Made by a program: the position numbers and the translations under genes
Notes under the pieces: generated by a model
What the model saw: only the letters and a program-made list of their open reading frames with translations
What the model was told of the DNA's origin: nothing
Databases searched by the model: none
Assembly (NCBI GenBank): GCA_022457065.1
Contig: JAJGBQ010000004.1
Span: 1,674,001 to 1,738,000, forward strand
From: Curvularia sp. ZM96
Lineage: Eukaryota > Ascomycota > Dothideomycetes > Pleosporales > Pleosporaceae
Length of the DNA stretch: 64,000 nucleotides
Reading direction: 5' to 3'
Shown here: positions 30,751-42,844 of the stretch, piece by piece
Layout of the letters: every line of letters starts with the position of its first letter
Numbering within the stretch: the first letter of the stretch is position 1

Positions 30751-33700
30751 ATGGATCCGGATCAAAGATACTATGGGCAATGGCCCCAAGGACATTCTGA
30801 GAACCGTAGACATTTCTTGCCCGTTACAAGTACTCCCGAGGATACCCAGCATGGCAGACAGCAGTATCCCGTGCATTTTCCACAGCATGTACCAGTATTT
30901 CCCCAACAATCCATGCATCAGCAACCCCAATTTCAGCAACCTCAATATCACTATCAACCAACAGCCCGGAATCCGTACATACCTCTGATTCCACTGAGCG
31001 CTGTAGAGGATCTAGAAGAAGAGCCTTTGGCACCCTTTACCAGTGGCAATTTTCAGGATCCATTCAACCGGGCTTATGCTACCAGTGGGCCAGCTGTTTT
31101 CGAAGGATTCATTCCGGCCAACCCTGGTGAGGATTATGAGGACGAATATACTGATACTAACGGATTTCACAATTCGATCTATGATCGCGAATTTGAAAGC
31201 TCAGAAGATGATGAGGAAGAAGAGGACGAAGAGGACGAATTTGAGCGTATGATTCAAGAAGAGGAAGAGCGAGAACGGCTTAATCAAATATTGAACAAAG
31301 ACGACTCTGAAGCAGATGCAAACTATTCATCCGAGGATGCGCAACAGGATGAAGGTGACCCTGACGAGATGGAGCTCGGCATTGATTTTGAAGACCTGGA
31401 AGAGCGTACAAGGCAGAGGAGGGGAAAGGGCGGTGGCAGGGGGTCCACGGCCGGTATTGTATCAACATCCAGCACCAGAGGAAGACGCGGAGGCAAAAGA
31501 GGGCGCCCATCAACTAGAGGTCGTGGTGGTCATGGTGGAACTAGTTCTACACGGAGCAGAAGACGGGGAAAACCTGGAAGAGAGAAAGGTCCTCGAGGCC
31601 CTCGTCCTGTTGCCGACCCAGGCGTTGAGTGGAAGGCCTTACAGAAACAAGCTAATGCCAAGTTCATTGAAAAGGACTACGAGGCTGCCCTCTCATTTGC
31701 CCAGCAGGCTATCCAGTTGAACCCGGAGATTTTTGACGCTTACAACATTGCCTCTGAGATCTATACTGAGATGGGTCGTGAAGAGGATTCAATAGCGGTA
31801 CTATTGGCCGGCGCACCCACGAAGCGTGACCCCGGTCTTTGGCAGTACATCATCGAGCGTATTCAACAGTTGGACCCGGAGCAACATCCACGATTTACTG
31901 AAGCGAACAAGTCAGCTGCCATACTTCCATGTTTGAATGAAATCATTCTACTCAGCAACGACTATGAAGCTCGCAGCCACAAACTCGAGATCGAGGCACA
32001 GCTAGGGCGCTCATCAAAGTGCGTAGCGCTAGGCCTCAAGATGCTCAAGACACGTAAAGAGCAGGGAGAAGACCCTGACACTAGTGTGCTGAAGATCATG
32101 GCAATGATGGGCACTGCAACACCAAAGCAGACTAGGAACCATCTCCACAAGCTCATCGACAGCTTTGAGGAAGCTATTGATGTTTTCACACAACCTGGTC
32201 GGGATCCGGTTCACAACGAACTCGACTGGGAGTTGATAAACATTTACCTTGATCTCTTGGATCGAGCCGGTAGTTACGCCACTGGGATCAAAAAGCTGAA
32301 ATCACTCTCGCGGTGGAAACAAGGCAGACGCACGGAAACGTTCTGGGACCAAGTTGATGACGACCGCGAATTTGACATTGAAGATGAACCCAGACGTGTC
32401 GCTGTTCCAGGCTTTGTACGGAGGTCCCAAGATGCCAAATATGGCTCCACGCTTCCACTAGAAATCAGAGTCAAACTTGGGTTGTTTCGGCTGCGCAGAA
32501 GCAAGGAAGATTTTCAAGAGGCTATGGTGAGTCAAGCATGTGTTCTCAGTTTATGTATCCGCTGACCAATTTAGCGCCATCTAGAGATGCTGGAACCAGA
32601 CGACCATGGTCCATACGCACTGATGTGGGACTATGAAGATCTCTTCCGGATCATTGGTGATGCCTTACACGCTACCGGTCATGATAAAGATGCGCTCCGC
32701 TTCTATGAGCCTTTGTTCGACAACAACTCTAAGGAATTTAACTTGATGAGTTTCATTGGTCTACATACCTGTTTTAAGAACGAAGGGCGGCTCGATAGGG
32801 CGGCTGAAGTTATCCCCATATTGAAAAAATGGCCAGCGGAGAACTACGACGACCTGGCTGTCCTCGCAAAGTTCTTCGAAGATCAGGGCATGTGGCAAGA
32901 AGCTGGACAGCGTGCCGAGACCATCTACCGCGATAAGTATGGCCACAAACTCAAGGCTCTCGGCTTTCAGGCATACGACGAGCTTAGAGTGTACTATTAC
33001 AACCAGCGTAGACAAGCCCGCGGTAGGTACGGTAGGAAGAAGAACACAGTACGAAGAAACAGGAAGAAGATGAAAAAGGCAACGGGACAGGCTGAGGAAG
33101 ACGATGATTCTGCAGGTGAAACTGGAAACAAGGAGCTTCGCACACTCATTACTTCCACTGAGCGGCCCAAGAAAGGGCTGTTCCGAACAAAGAGGACCAA
33201 GGCACCGAAAGTGCAGGCGTTTCTTGATGTACGTGAGGATGACGCGGAACCAATACCTGACATCGAACCGAAGCGCACTACACTTGAGGGTACGGATGTG
33301 CCCTATTGGGCAATTGCAAACAGGCTGTTCCGTAATAAGCTCCAAAAGCTTGCTGCGGATTTCGCCGACGATCTAAAGGCTGCCCGGGCTCAGCATCGAG
33401 AAATTGTTTCCAGCTTCAAGCGACTGGACGAGATATGGAAACTAGCCGAAGACGGAGATGAAGAGGCCATCAAAGAGGTCTTGTCTATCACTCGAGAGTT
33501 GATTGAGGAGTTCTCCACGTTTGATCTATTTTACTCCAACAGAAAAGAGGAACTCATGACTTACTTCCGACGGGTGACAGGTGGAGACCTCTGGAAAGAA
33601 TCGGCACTCATGGTGCTTGCGGTAGTGGCCAACAAAGTCGAAGATGGCGAGACGCCCCCTGAACTCCGAGAGCGACCCGATACGCCCCCGACTGATTTCT

Positions 33701-34683
33701 GGGGTATACATTTCGACAAATGGTGTGATGCTTTTGGTCGTTATGCCATCCTACTTGCAAGCGAGGGTGACGAAGAGCAGTGTTTTGCTACGCTCGACGT
33801 TGCTCTCCAGGCCAACATCTTTTATCGTTCCCAAAGCTACTACTATCAGCTTCAGATGTGTCGACTTACATGTGCCCTTGCAGCGGATAACTCACGACAA
33901 GCTTCTGTCGCAGCGCGCTGGCTCCTCAAAGAATATCCCTTCGGTACCGACCTTTTCCGCCTGTATAGCGCTGTCAACCGTCTGTGTTCTTTCCCTGAAG
34001 GGTTTGCCACTGGTCCCGCGTATAAAGTACTCATGCGCTACATCAAGACCGTCGACTATGCACTCCTCACCCCTGAACAGCGCATCACGTTGAACTTCCG
34101 CGATACCAAAGCCATCAAAGGCGGTTTCAGAAATAACGTTAATATCGAAGACGTAGGCAAAGTCAAAGACCATGACCCTGCACTATTTGCACTGTATGCG
34201 CACGTCTTAATGTGCGGTGGGAGCTACATGGCAGCACTCAACTACTACTTCCGTGCATTTGCCCTTACGCCTGAAGACCCTATGCTCAACCTGGGTATAG
34301 GCGTGGCATACATTCAGCACGCCATGAAGCGCCTCTCAGAAAACAGACAGTACCAAATCCAACAAGGCCTCTCCTTCATCTACCGATACTACGACCTGCG
34401 GATCAAGAGCCCCTACGCCATTCAACGTCAAGAAGCAGAGTTCAACGTCGGCCGCATGTGGCATAGTTTGGGTCTTGTTGCACTGGCGCTGCCCGCCTAT
34501 GAAAAGTGCATTGCACTTAGCGAGGAGGTGAAGAAGGAAGCGGCAGATCAGTGTCAAGATGGAAATTGGGGCTGCGAGGATTTTAGCACTGATGCGGCGT
34601 TTGCGATGCAAAGCATATATGCCATTAGTGGAAATTTTGAGGGCGCGCTGGATGTCACACTGAAGGTGTTGGTTATCGAGTGA
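30751..34683 (+). CDS. tfc4: Transcription factor TFIIIC subunit TFC4 (tau131 / GTF3C3)
   Basis: Two exons, 30751-32526 and 32575-34683, encode 1294 aa; the 48-nt intron splits EAM from RHLEMLEPD. The order is: Gln/Pro-rich start; a very acidic block (SSEDDEEEEDEEDEFERMIQ); an RG-rich basic block (RGRRGGKRGRPSTRGRGGHG); then tetratricopeptide repeats beginning ALQKQANAKFIEKDYEAALS. A basic insert (RKKNTVRRNRKKMKKATG) divides the TPR arrays. Late repeats include GLVALALPAYEKCIALSEEV. Tfc4 is the TFIIIC subunit that contacts Brf1 and Bdp1 of TFIIIB and places it upstream of tRNA genes. Length, acidic N-terminus and split TPR arrays all fit. Confidence 0.95.
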
Positions 34684-36132
34684 GAGATCAACTTTTCACG
34701 TCTAATCCAGTGATATTGGGTATCACGAAATAAGAAATAGGTGTACTGCTACTTGTAACTTCGTGTATAAAACTTAGTACGCACGAAAAAATTCAAGGAA
34801 CCATGATTTTCCATTCATCTTTGGTGTCATCATATAATGCAAGACCTCCTGTCTTCTTAGACCCCTGCGAAATTTGCTTTTCCATGTCGCCATTGTGTTT
34901 CTCTCTTGAAATGAGACGCGATATGCGTTGATACATATACGCAATGAGGCGTTTCTATTTACCCATGCCACGCTACATACCCGCTTGCTGGTCTACCAGT
35001 GGGCCAACTAGTTCAGCTGACGCTTATTGAACTCACCCTGTTCCTTTCGTATTTGCTAGATGCGTGTGTATGGATGGATGGTCTCGGGATGTGTGTAGTG
35101 TGGGTCATGACATGGCACTATACTAAGACAGCTGTGTCTAGAGTGTCGTTGTTCTAGTGGTAGATGGATCATGTATCGATACGTTATGACAAGAGAAATC
35201 TGATTCTGAGCATGGCAACTGAAGCGAAAAGTTCAGCTGATACCGGTCTTTGACCCCAGCAACTTAGGCATGATTAAGACGATTCGTCCCATTGTCGGAA
35301 CAGTGAGCGAGGCAGAATGTTGCATACAAGGCATACAGGGCTGACTTTTGAAACGTGAACGAGTTGGTATTGGACTGAGTAATAAATATATACGATACAA
35401 TTGCTCAGTTTACAGCAGCTACTTCACGCCTCAATGGTGGCTGATGACGCGAGCGGGCTCAGTCGAGGTAAGAGTTCGATACCAGGTATCTCGTTCACTT
35501 CAGCCTTGTTCCCGCAACCTGTATACCGGCCGAAGCATAATCTTACATAAAAGTTTTTGTGAAGAGAAATTGAGGATGTGATACGTAAAATCATATCCAT
35601 AAAGATTTGTCGAGTTGCCGAGCAATGAGCAGCACGCATGTACTGCGTGGTTGTTTTCCTAAGCTATCTCCTCCCGCAAGACATCTGGCATGCTCCAACA
35701 ACTACAAGTGTTGAGACTGTATTTATCCAATAGGCTTCAGTTATTAGTGGAGTGAGTTTCAGCCTTGCTGCTGTGGCTAGGAAACTGCGGGGTTGCAAAG
35801 ACGACTTATTCTGATAGATGCACAGCCTCCTTCGGTTTCAGCTCATAGCACATGAGTCTTCAGCCTAAAAGCCCCACCAATCCTCCTCAACAAACATCTT
35901 CTCATTTCGCTCCAGGAAGTCTTACGAGTCGTCTGTAGTTTCCCAGTTATCCTGATGCGCGTTGCCCAACTTCCACATTCTGTGGTCATTAGTCATATAG
36001 CACTGGAAGAATCTCTACATCCCTGCAGCACACCTTGTAGTCATCAGAATAGGTCCTTTCCGTTATATCAAGCTCCTGAACGGGCGTCTCCCTCGATCTG
36101 AACGCTGTGCGTTCTTGTAACCTGTGCGCATA
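34684..36132. other. 1.45-kb gene-poor stretch upstream of the NLR gene
   Basis: Less GC-rich than the housekeeping parts, with no intact gene. On the minus strand at 36002-35865 a frame reads protein-like (MTNDHRMWKLGNAHQDNWE, then after an in-frame TAA, DFLERNEKMFVEEDWWGF). It may be a relic or part of a small spliced gene; see findings. The rest holds the TFC4 3' end and the NLR promoter. Confidence 0.45.
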
Positions 36133-39100
36133 ATGACTACGTTGGTAATGCCACGACCAAATGGGTATGTCCGTCTCATGAAGTGTTCCATCTTGCCTTC
36201 ACTAACATTATTCGCGCTATTCAGAAGCAGTCTCTGGGCCAAAGCTGTAGATGAGCTGCCTGACGAACACAAGCATGGCATCGACTTCACCAACTCTGAG
36301 AAGATTGACATTCTCAAAGACTTGCAGGAGAAAGCTGAAAATTCAAGAAATCAGTTCCTGGTATCAAGATGGAAGTACACTCGCAAAAGCGGAGAAATTG
36401 TCATAATGAGAGATTTGTTTGAGAAGCTTGTTCGGTGGCTTGATATGTTCAAACAAATTGGGGATGTGGCTGTTCAGTACGATCCAACACATGCTGCACT
36501 TCCTTGGGCAGGCATCCGGCTCATCCTCCAAGTAAGTTATCTTATAATTCTCACAAGCACGTTGCTAAAACATTCAGATTGCGGTAAACGATACGAAAAA
36601 GTTGGAGTCGGTCATGGAAGGCCTTACATGGATATCTGAACTGATTTGTCGCTACACTATCGTAGAGGCTTTGTATATCCACGGTGCATCCGCAGCTCAC
36701 AAAGAACTAGAGAATGCTGTTGTGAAGCTATACGCGAACATACTTTCCCATTTGTCCCACACAACGAAATACTTTGGACAAGGGACTGCAAGTCAGTAAC
36801 AGACTGTAGGATAAAGAAAGCACGTTGACAATTATTTTAGAGCGATTGGTCAAGAGCACTGGTACGAGCCATACTTTCGATTCGAGCCTAGAAGACATCC
36901 GCAAGTCGGAACAGAGGGTTGAGGAGTGGAGGTCTTTAGCTGAAAGCAACGGTCAGTGTTAGCTATTTGAGCACTTTCGGACGTACTAAGAGTTCCCACA
37001 GATCGCATCAAGCAGAACAACAAACTGATAGATTTGCTGAATGCTATGAATCAACCACTGAAAAGAATCGATCAAAGTTTGGAGAAAGTAGCGGACAACC
37101 TGGAAAGTGAGTATCCATACACTTGCATCGAACTGTAGCTTACATTTTTAGGGTCAAAACGCATTGAAATTCTCCAGTGGCTTTCCCCCGAGCCGTATCT
37201 GGGACATCACAAGCAAGTCAAAGAAGGCTTACTCAAAGGCACTGGGATGTGGCTGCTAGATGACCCCGTGTTCAAGAAATGGAGGGATGATAGTGCCTCC
37301 TCGATTTTATGGCTCCATGGAATTGCTGGATCTGGCAAGAGCAAACTCACGTGGGTATCAAATGAAAGTTCTGTTTGCAATCATATTGCTGATTTAATTA
37401 GATCCATCGTGATTGACGATGCAATGAACAGCTTCCAGGCTCACAACAGCCCACAACCCGTATTCTTCTACTGTTCAAGGAATCCAGCAGAACCAACACG
37501 CTCCAACCCCAGGGCAATACTTGCTAGTATTGCGCGACAGTTATCAGCTACAGCACTAGGAAAGCCTCTGCTGAAACCTACAATTGAAATGTACGAAAAG
37601 GAAGAAGTCAAGGGGTTTGCATCTGGGCCGCCTGAGATGAAAGAGATATGCGAACTTATAACGCAATTGATTGAAGTATACGCACAGACAACCATTGTCA
37701 TCGACGCTATGGACGAATGTGACTCTCAGAAGCGAGGGGAGTTGCTTGATTACCTGGAAACGATTCTCCAAAATGCATCCAGTTTGGTCAAAATTTTCGT
37801 TTCGAGCCGGAATGATCAAGATATCGTGTACAAGTTGAAGAGCTATCCGAATCTGCGCATCGACTCTCGAGCAAACGGCAAGGATATTGAGCTATTTGTT
37901 GAGCACGAGGTGGAGCGTCTCATTCAACAAAAAAGGCTGCTACGCCATAGCCAGTCTTCCGACCAGTTGAAGAAGCTGATTATTGCCAAAACGGTCAAAG
38001 GTGCTCACGAAATGTAGTTATAGCCACTTCGACTTGGGTGTTTTTACGTTAACACGATCTCTAGGTTCCGCTGGGCTAGTATGCAATTGCAACACCTTTC
38101 ATTGTTGACTCTAGATGACGATGTCACGAATGCCGTTGGCAGACTTCCGCCCGATCTGCGTACATTGTACAACGAGCTGTACGATATGCTTTCCGCCACT
38201 CCAGGGGAGCTTCGAGCGACGATTTTCAAGAATGCTCTCCACTGGGTTCTGTCGGCTCAGACAAAGCTTGAGCCTGAAGAGTTCCTAACCGCAATTACAT
38301 TGATCCCTCACGAAGACCAAAGAGTTCCGATAACAAAAGAACAAGTACTTGATATCTGCAACAACTTCATCGTCTACGACTCACAGCTTCGCACGTTTCG
38401 CTTCGCCCATTTGTCTGTACGAGAATTCCTAGAAGGAAGACCTGAATTCAGCTTGCCATCGTCCAACAGCATCATAGCGGAAACATGCCTCTGGACTCTG
38501 CTGTGTATGAACCCATCTCCAGAAACGGAGAAAGTTTTACGCCAGCTCAATTGGAAAATCAGGGTTGATCTCTCCGTGATCATAGAGCTGAAAGGCTATG
38601 CAGACCTCTTCTGGGCTGAGCACTGCAGACTAGCTGGAGACATGAGAAAGTCAGGTCCATTACAAGCGGCCTTGCGATACCTCTTCCTAAAGGAGAAGAA
38701 CGATCAATGTGTTTTGTGCTCGTGTTGGTCAACCCTCGCACTCTGGATCGGTCGAGTTAATAGGGTTCTCGAACACATGTTCTGTGATGCTATACCTCTT
38801 GATATCCAGCAGGCAGTTGGCACTTTCTATGAAATCAAACCCAGGGATTTACAACGTGCTACAGACACGTACGTATCGCAGCGGCTTGAATTATGCAGAT
38901 CGAATGGAATCCGGCCAGCCGTTATAAGTCTTTTTGTCGTTTGCGTTTACGATCTGGACGAACTAGGGAAAGAATTGCTGTTGGACAAAGCCCTGACAAA
39001 ACGCTACTCCAATCTAAACAAACGGAACATTTTTAGTGTTGCAGCGAAAAACGAAAGTTGCGGTATGATGTCTCATCTTGTTACACAGAGGAATTTCAAC

Positions 39101-40396
39101 GCTGCGTTCGCTAAAGAGATGTTAACGACTGTTAGCCACGACTCTGGTAAATATGTAACAAAGGTCCTTATTGAGCATTGGAAGACAGATCAGCAAAGCC
39201 GAAAAAGCGTCTTGATGACAGCCATGGAAGAATGCTCAGTTGAAGTAGTAGAAGAGTTTCTCAATTCATGGGAAGATGTCCCAATTACACAAGAGATAGT
39301 GGAAATGGCGACGAGCAACCGTTTCTGGGCTTCGAGATTGATAACTATCCTTCAGCAGCGCAGAATCGATTTTGAAATCACGCAGGAGATGATACTGGAG
39401 GCTATACAGTACAACTCCAACAGCAGCGCAACGGTCGAACTTCTGTTCAGTCACAGCAAAGCAGACGTCAAGATTACGCAGGAGATGGTAGTACAGGCTG
39501 TGAAACACCATCCCTGGTCCATTGAATTAGTAGAATACCTTCTGAAGGAAGGCGGAGCAGAAGTCAAGGTCACGCAGGAGATGGTAGTACAGGCTGTGAA
39601 ACACCATCACTGGTCCATTGAATTAGTAGAATACCTTCTGAAGGAAGGCGGAGCAGAAGTGAAGGTCACACAAGAGATGGTGATCATGGCAATACAACAG
39701 TCGGGCGGCGACCATTCGATGATCAAATTTCTCTTAGACCCAGACAGAACGAACATACGAGTCACACCACAGGTGATAGAGACGGCCGTCAGCAAAACAC
39801 CCAGTGGCATTCGAATAATCAATTTCCTTCTGAATAAGGGCCTAGAAGATGTGGCAGTCACACAAGAGATAATAGAGACGGTCGCTAGGACATCATTCTA
39901 TCCTGTTGATGTGATCGACTTTCTTTTGAATGAACGAACAAACAACATTATAATTACCGAAGAGACCGTTGAGGCCTTAAGACATGGGAAGGAACGAAAC
40001 ATCTTGATGAAATTGTTCCTAAGCAAGAGAAGGAAAGATCTACCAATCGCACCACCAGTACTGACGGCCATGCTCAAGTATCTGGACATGCAAATACTCG
40101 AGATCCTTTTGGACGAATGCGGAATTGAGGTGGTGATCACAATGGCAAACATCGATGTCATCGTGCAGCGGGGGTTCGCTGAACAAGACGTGTTGATGCA
40201 GTTATTCGAAAAGCGAGCAGAGGTACTTGACGTTCTCATACGGGCTGCACAGGAAATTCGTGGAGCAAGTCATTGGGTAGAAGGGAGTTTTCCGATTGAA
40301 TCATTCGGAGCAAACCGCTGTCGCTTCAATTGCTTTCCACTTGGCTGGACTTATTTCGTACGCAGCGAGAACGGGTGGAAGATTCGAGGGACTTGA
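36133..40396 (+). CDS. NACHT-type NLR-like STAND protein with ITxEMV-type C-terminal repeats
   Basis: Eight exons: 36133-36164, 36225-36531, 36578-36791, 36841-36951, 37002-37106, 37152-37350, 37402-38013 and 38065-40396, giving 1303 aa. Order: an N-terminal helical domain of the fungal NACHT-NTPase type (SLWAKAVDELPDEHKHGIDF; YDPTHAALPWAGIRLILQ); the linker LSPEPYLGHHKQVKEGLLKG; the NACHT with Walker A GIAGSGKS at 313-320, Walker B TIVIDAMDECD near 420 and sensor-like IFVSSR; the winged-helix-type AHEMFRWASMQLQHLSLL and FRFAHLSVREFLEG; then about ten 32-34-aa repeats of the form ITQEMV..A.......VEYLL. Two repeats are almost identical. Such proteins act in fungal non-self recognition and programmed cell death; the ligand and downstream effect here are unknown. 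An upstream in-frame GTG is not used. Confidence 0.88.
39476..39667 (+). repeat. Two near-perfect 96-bp tandem repeats inside the NLR gene
   Basis: Copy 1 is 39476-39571 and copy 2 is 39572-39667. I count two mismatches in 96 bp: one changes Pro to His (HHPWS/HHHWS) and one is silent. They encode residues 998-1029 and 1030-1061. Neighbouring repeats of the same family are far more diverged, so this duplication is recent. Confidence 0.92.
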
Positions 40397-40913
40397 ATGT
40401 GTAGGATAATCTACAACGGGAATTTTTTCGAGAATAGTTACCTTTAAATTACAACTTGAATGGCTGCGTTCAAACTCCAACCACTTGAGATGAGAATTGA
40501 TAATTGCGACTAGCTTCAGGCTCACATACCATGCACAGAGGTTTCCAGCCCTCTTTCCAACTAGCAAATCACTGAGCCTTTCCAAACCCAGAACCCACGA
40601 CATCGATGGCTCTGTCACAACAGCACAGTCAACCGCCTCTCTCTATATTCTCCCTTTCGCATACCCTATCCCCTACTATACAATAAAGACTCAAATACAT
40701 AGGCCCTGTTATTAGGAATTACTTAGTTACTATCGTCAGAGCAATGAACATGTGGTGTGAATCTCTATGGCACACATAGCACACAAATAATAGATGAATA
40801 GGTGGTAACTAGTGAACCAAAGTGCCACAGTGATCCTGCACTTCTCACTCCAGTCCGCTTAGTGATTAAACGGTGGTAACACCCATCCCAAGCCTCAAAC
40901 TTCGACCAAACTT
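40397..40913. other. Convergent spacer between the NLR and the surface protein gene
   Basis: 3' regions of two converging genes, AT-leaning, with no gene visible. Confidence 0.55.
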
Positions 40914-41855
40914 TTACTGCAATTCATGGGCTCTGGCTGCCTGGTTTTGATTTGCTGTGTTCGTACCCGGTAGTTCGGAAACATTTCGCTCAATCGCGTC
41001 GGCTTCATATGCATAGTATGTCTTGGAAGGATCGGAGGCTTGATTTGCATCGAGGGGTTTGCCTTCATCAAGTGATGGACCTGCATTTCGACGTCGCCGG
41101 GAAACAAAGAACCACGCTGCAAAAATGAGTGCTACGCCGACTACGGCGCCAATCACGATGCCAGCAATTGCACCGCCTGAAAGTCCTGCTGAACCGCCGG
41201 AGCTGGCAGATGCTGTCGTGCCAGAAGATGATGAGGATGACGGCGAGGATGATGGTGACGTGCTGGACAAAGATGAGGTTGCTGCCGGTAAGTTGAGAGA
41301 GGATGTCGAAGTCATGGCCGGCCCAAGGAATGTCTGTGCAAGCGTCTCAACCCCAATATCAGCAGCACAACAGTCCTTATTCTCGCCACAACACCATCTT
41401 GTAGAGTTTGCAGTATCATCACAGGGTGTCATTAGAACATTACTACTAGCCTACTACATGTTAGATGTGCTCGTTGCGGACAGAGAAAACTTTCTTCCAC
41501 TCACACTGTTCGACAAGCAGACACTCAAGCAACTTCCATTCTTCCATCCATCGACCGTGCACTCCTCTCGATAATATTGTATATGCGCCGTGCTATTTTC
41601 ATCCGCTCGCCAGCTTTGCTTGCAAAGTCCGTTTGGCAGACATTCATCTGCAGCAAAGCCATTCGCAGAAATCCCTCCAGGTGGATTCGGGCGCTCGATC
41701 GCGCAGCACATGGTGTTGAGTGGATTCCCTAGGACTTTGGCGCATGGCGCATGGTATGCGTCCGTTTGTATGTTGCCATTTGGATGACGGCAATCGGAGA
41801 ATACAGGGATGGCAAAGGCGGTCCAGACGATCGTGAACGGTAGAGAAGCGCGCAT
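40914..41855 (-). CDS. Single-pass cell-surface protein with Cys-rich ectodomain
   Basis: Two exons, 41855-41505 and 41450-40914, encode 295 aa; the intron (gtgagt..gtagtag) removes two stop codons and rejoins the frame as SNSASSNVLMTPCDD. Order: signal peptide MRASLPFTIVWTAFAIPVFS; a Cys-rich ectodomain with about a dozen cysteines (NTMCCAIERPNPPGGIS, RWCCGENKDCCAADIG); a Ser/Thr-rich stalk of more than 40 residues, likely O-mannosylated; a transmembrane helix GGAIAGIVIGAVVGVALIFA followed by stop-transfer SRRRRN; and a polar cytoplasmic tail. This layout is common in ascomycete surface proteins likened to Wsc/Mid2 wall sensors. I cannot name it and do not see a WSC domain proper. Confidence 0.8.
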
Positions 41856-42844
41856 GACTCTGATATGTGGTTGAAAAGGAAATTCGAATCGCGAAGATTA
41901 TGCACGGATGATGGGCGAGACCTGAATTTGTACTCCTACATCCTTGAGCAGGGCGTTCTTGGCGTTGCTGGTAAGGCATCCAGCCGCAGTTGGTCGGCAA
42001 ATGGAGATCATCGATTGGTTGATAAGTCGGTGAGGAAGGTTCAGCGATTTCCAAAAGCGCGCTGTTTATGCTGGAGCGCGCTGGGCCAAGGCTGCAGATA
42101 AGACGGGCAGCCTTAAAGCGATCAATGAAGGGGCTCTCACATAGTGATACGAAGGAGCCCAATCATTCAAACCTACATCGATGTCGATATACCCATGCGG
42201 GTCTACCCGAGTCGGCTCCGCCTTTATCACTTGATCATGCCCTAACAAATAGCGCTAGTCCACCATACTATAATATTTTGCGTGAGTTTTGTACGTGGAT
42301 TAGCTATAGCTCTCGTCCTGTCAGAGTTCTAGTCACTTAATCTCTATACTCGAGAGAAATGCAAAGTTGTAATTAAGATTCAAGAAGGTATTGATTTTGA
42401 GCTAGTTGCTTGATTTGGCTTGGTCTTACCCCTTGCCACAGCCCTATACTAGATTTACGCATGATACTATAGTAACTTTTCTATTAATACTACCATCCCT
42501 AGTCATTATAGTTTTAATTGTTTTTAGGCTTTTTTTTTTTCAGATGTACTCATCTCACATGAGATCATAAAGAGGCATGGCATTCGAGAGAGCTGACTTA
42601 AAATGGATGCAAGGCACACGAATCAGAGGAGATTGCACGACACCACTTCGAAAAACGGAACTTAGTAAGAAGAAAAAAAGACGTACACACCTGCGCACTT
42701 TAATCTAACCTCACTTCAATGACCTAACGAACTTGAGGCCGCAAATGAAGAATAAAAAAATAGATAGCCTCAGTCAACAAGATGTACATTTCCCTAGGTC
42801 ATATTCAGGATTATTCCGACAACTACTTACACCCTCCAATCCCA
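41856..42844. other. AT-rich spacer between the surface protein gene and APC2
   Basis: From about 42280 to 42560 the sequence is markedly AT-rich with many TpA steps and an 11-T run near 42530, unlike the flanking DNA. No gene is readable. A decayed, possibly RIP-mutated repeat is one explanation. Confidence 0.45.
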
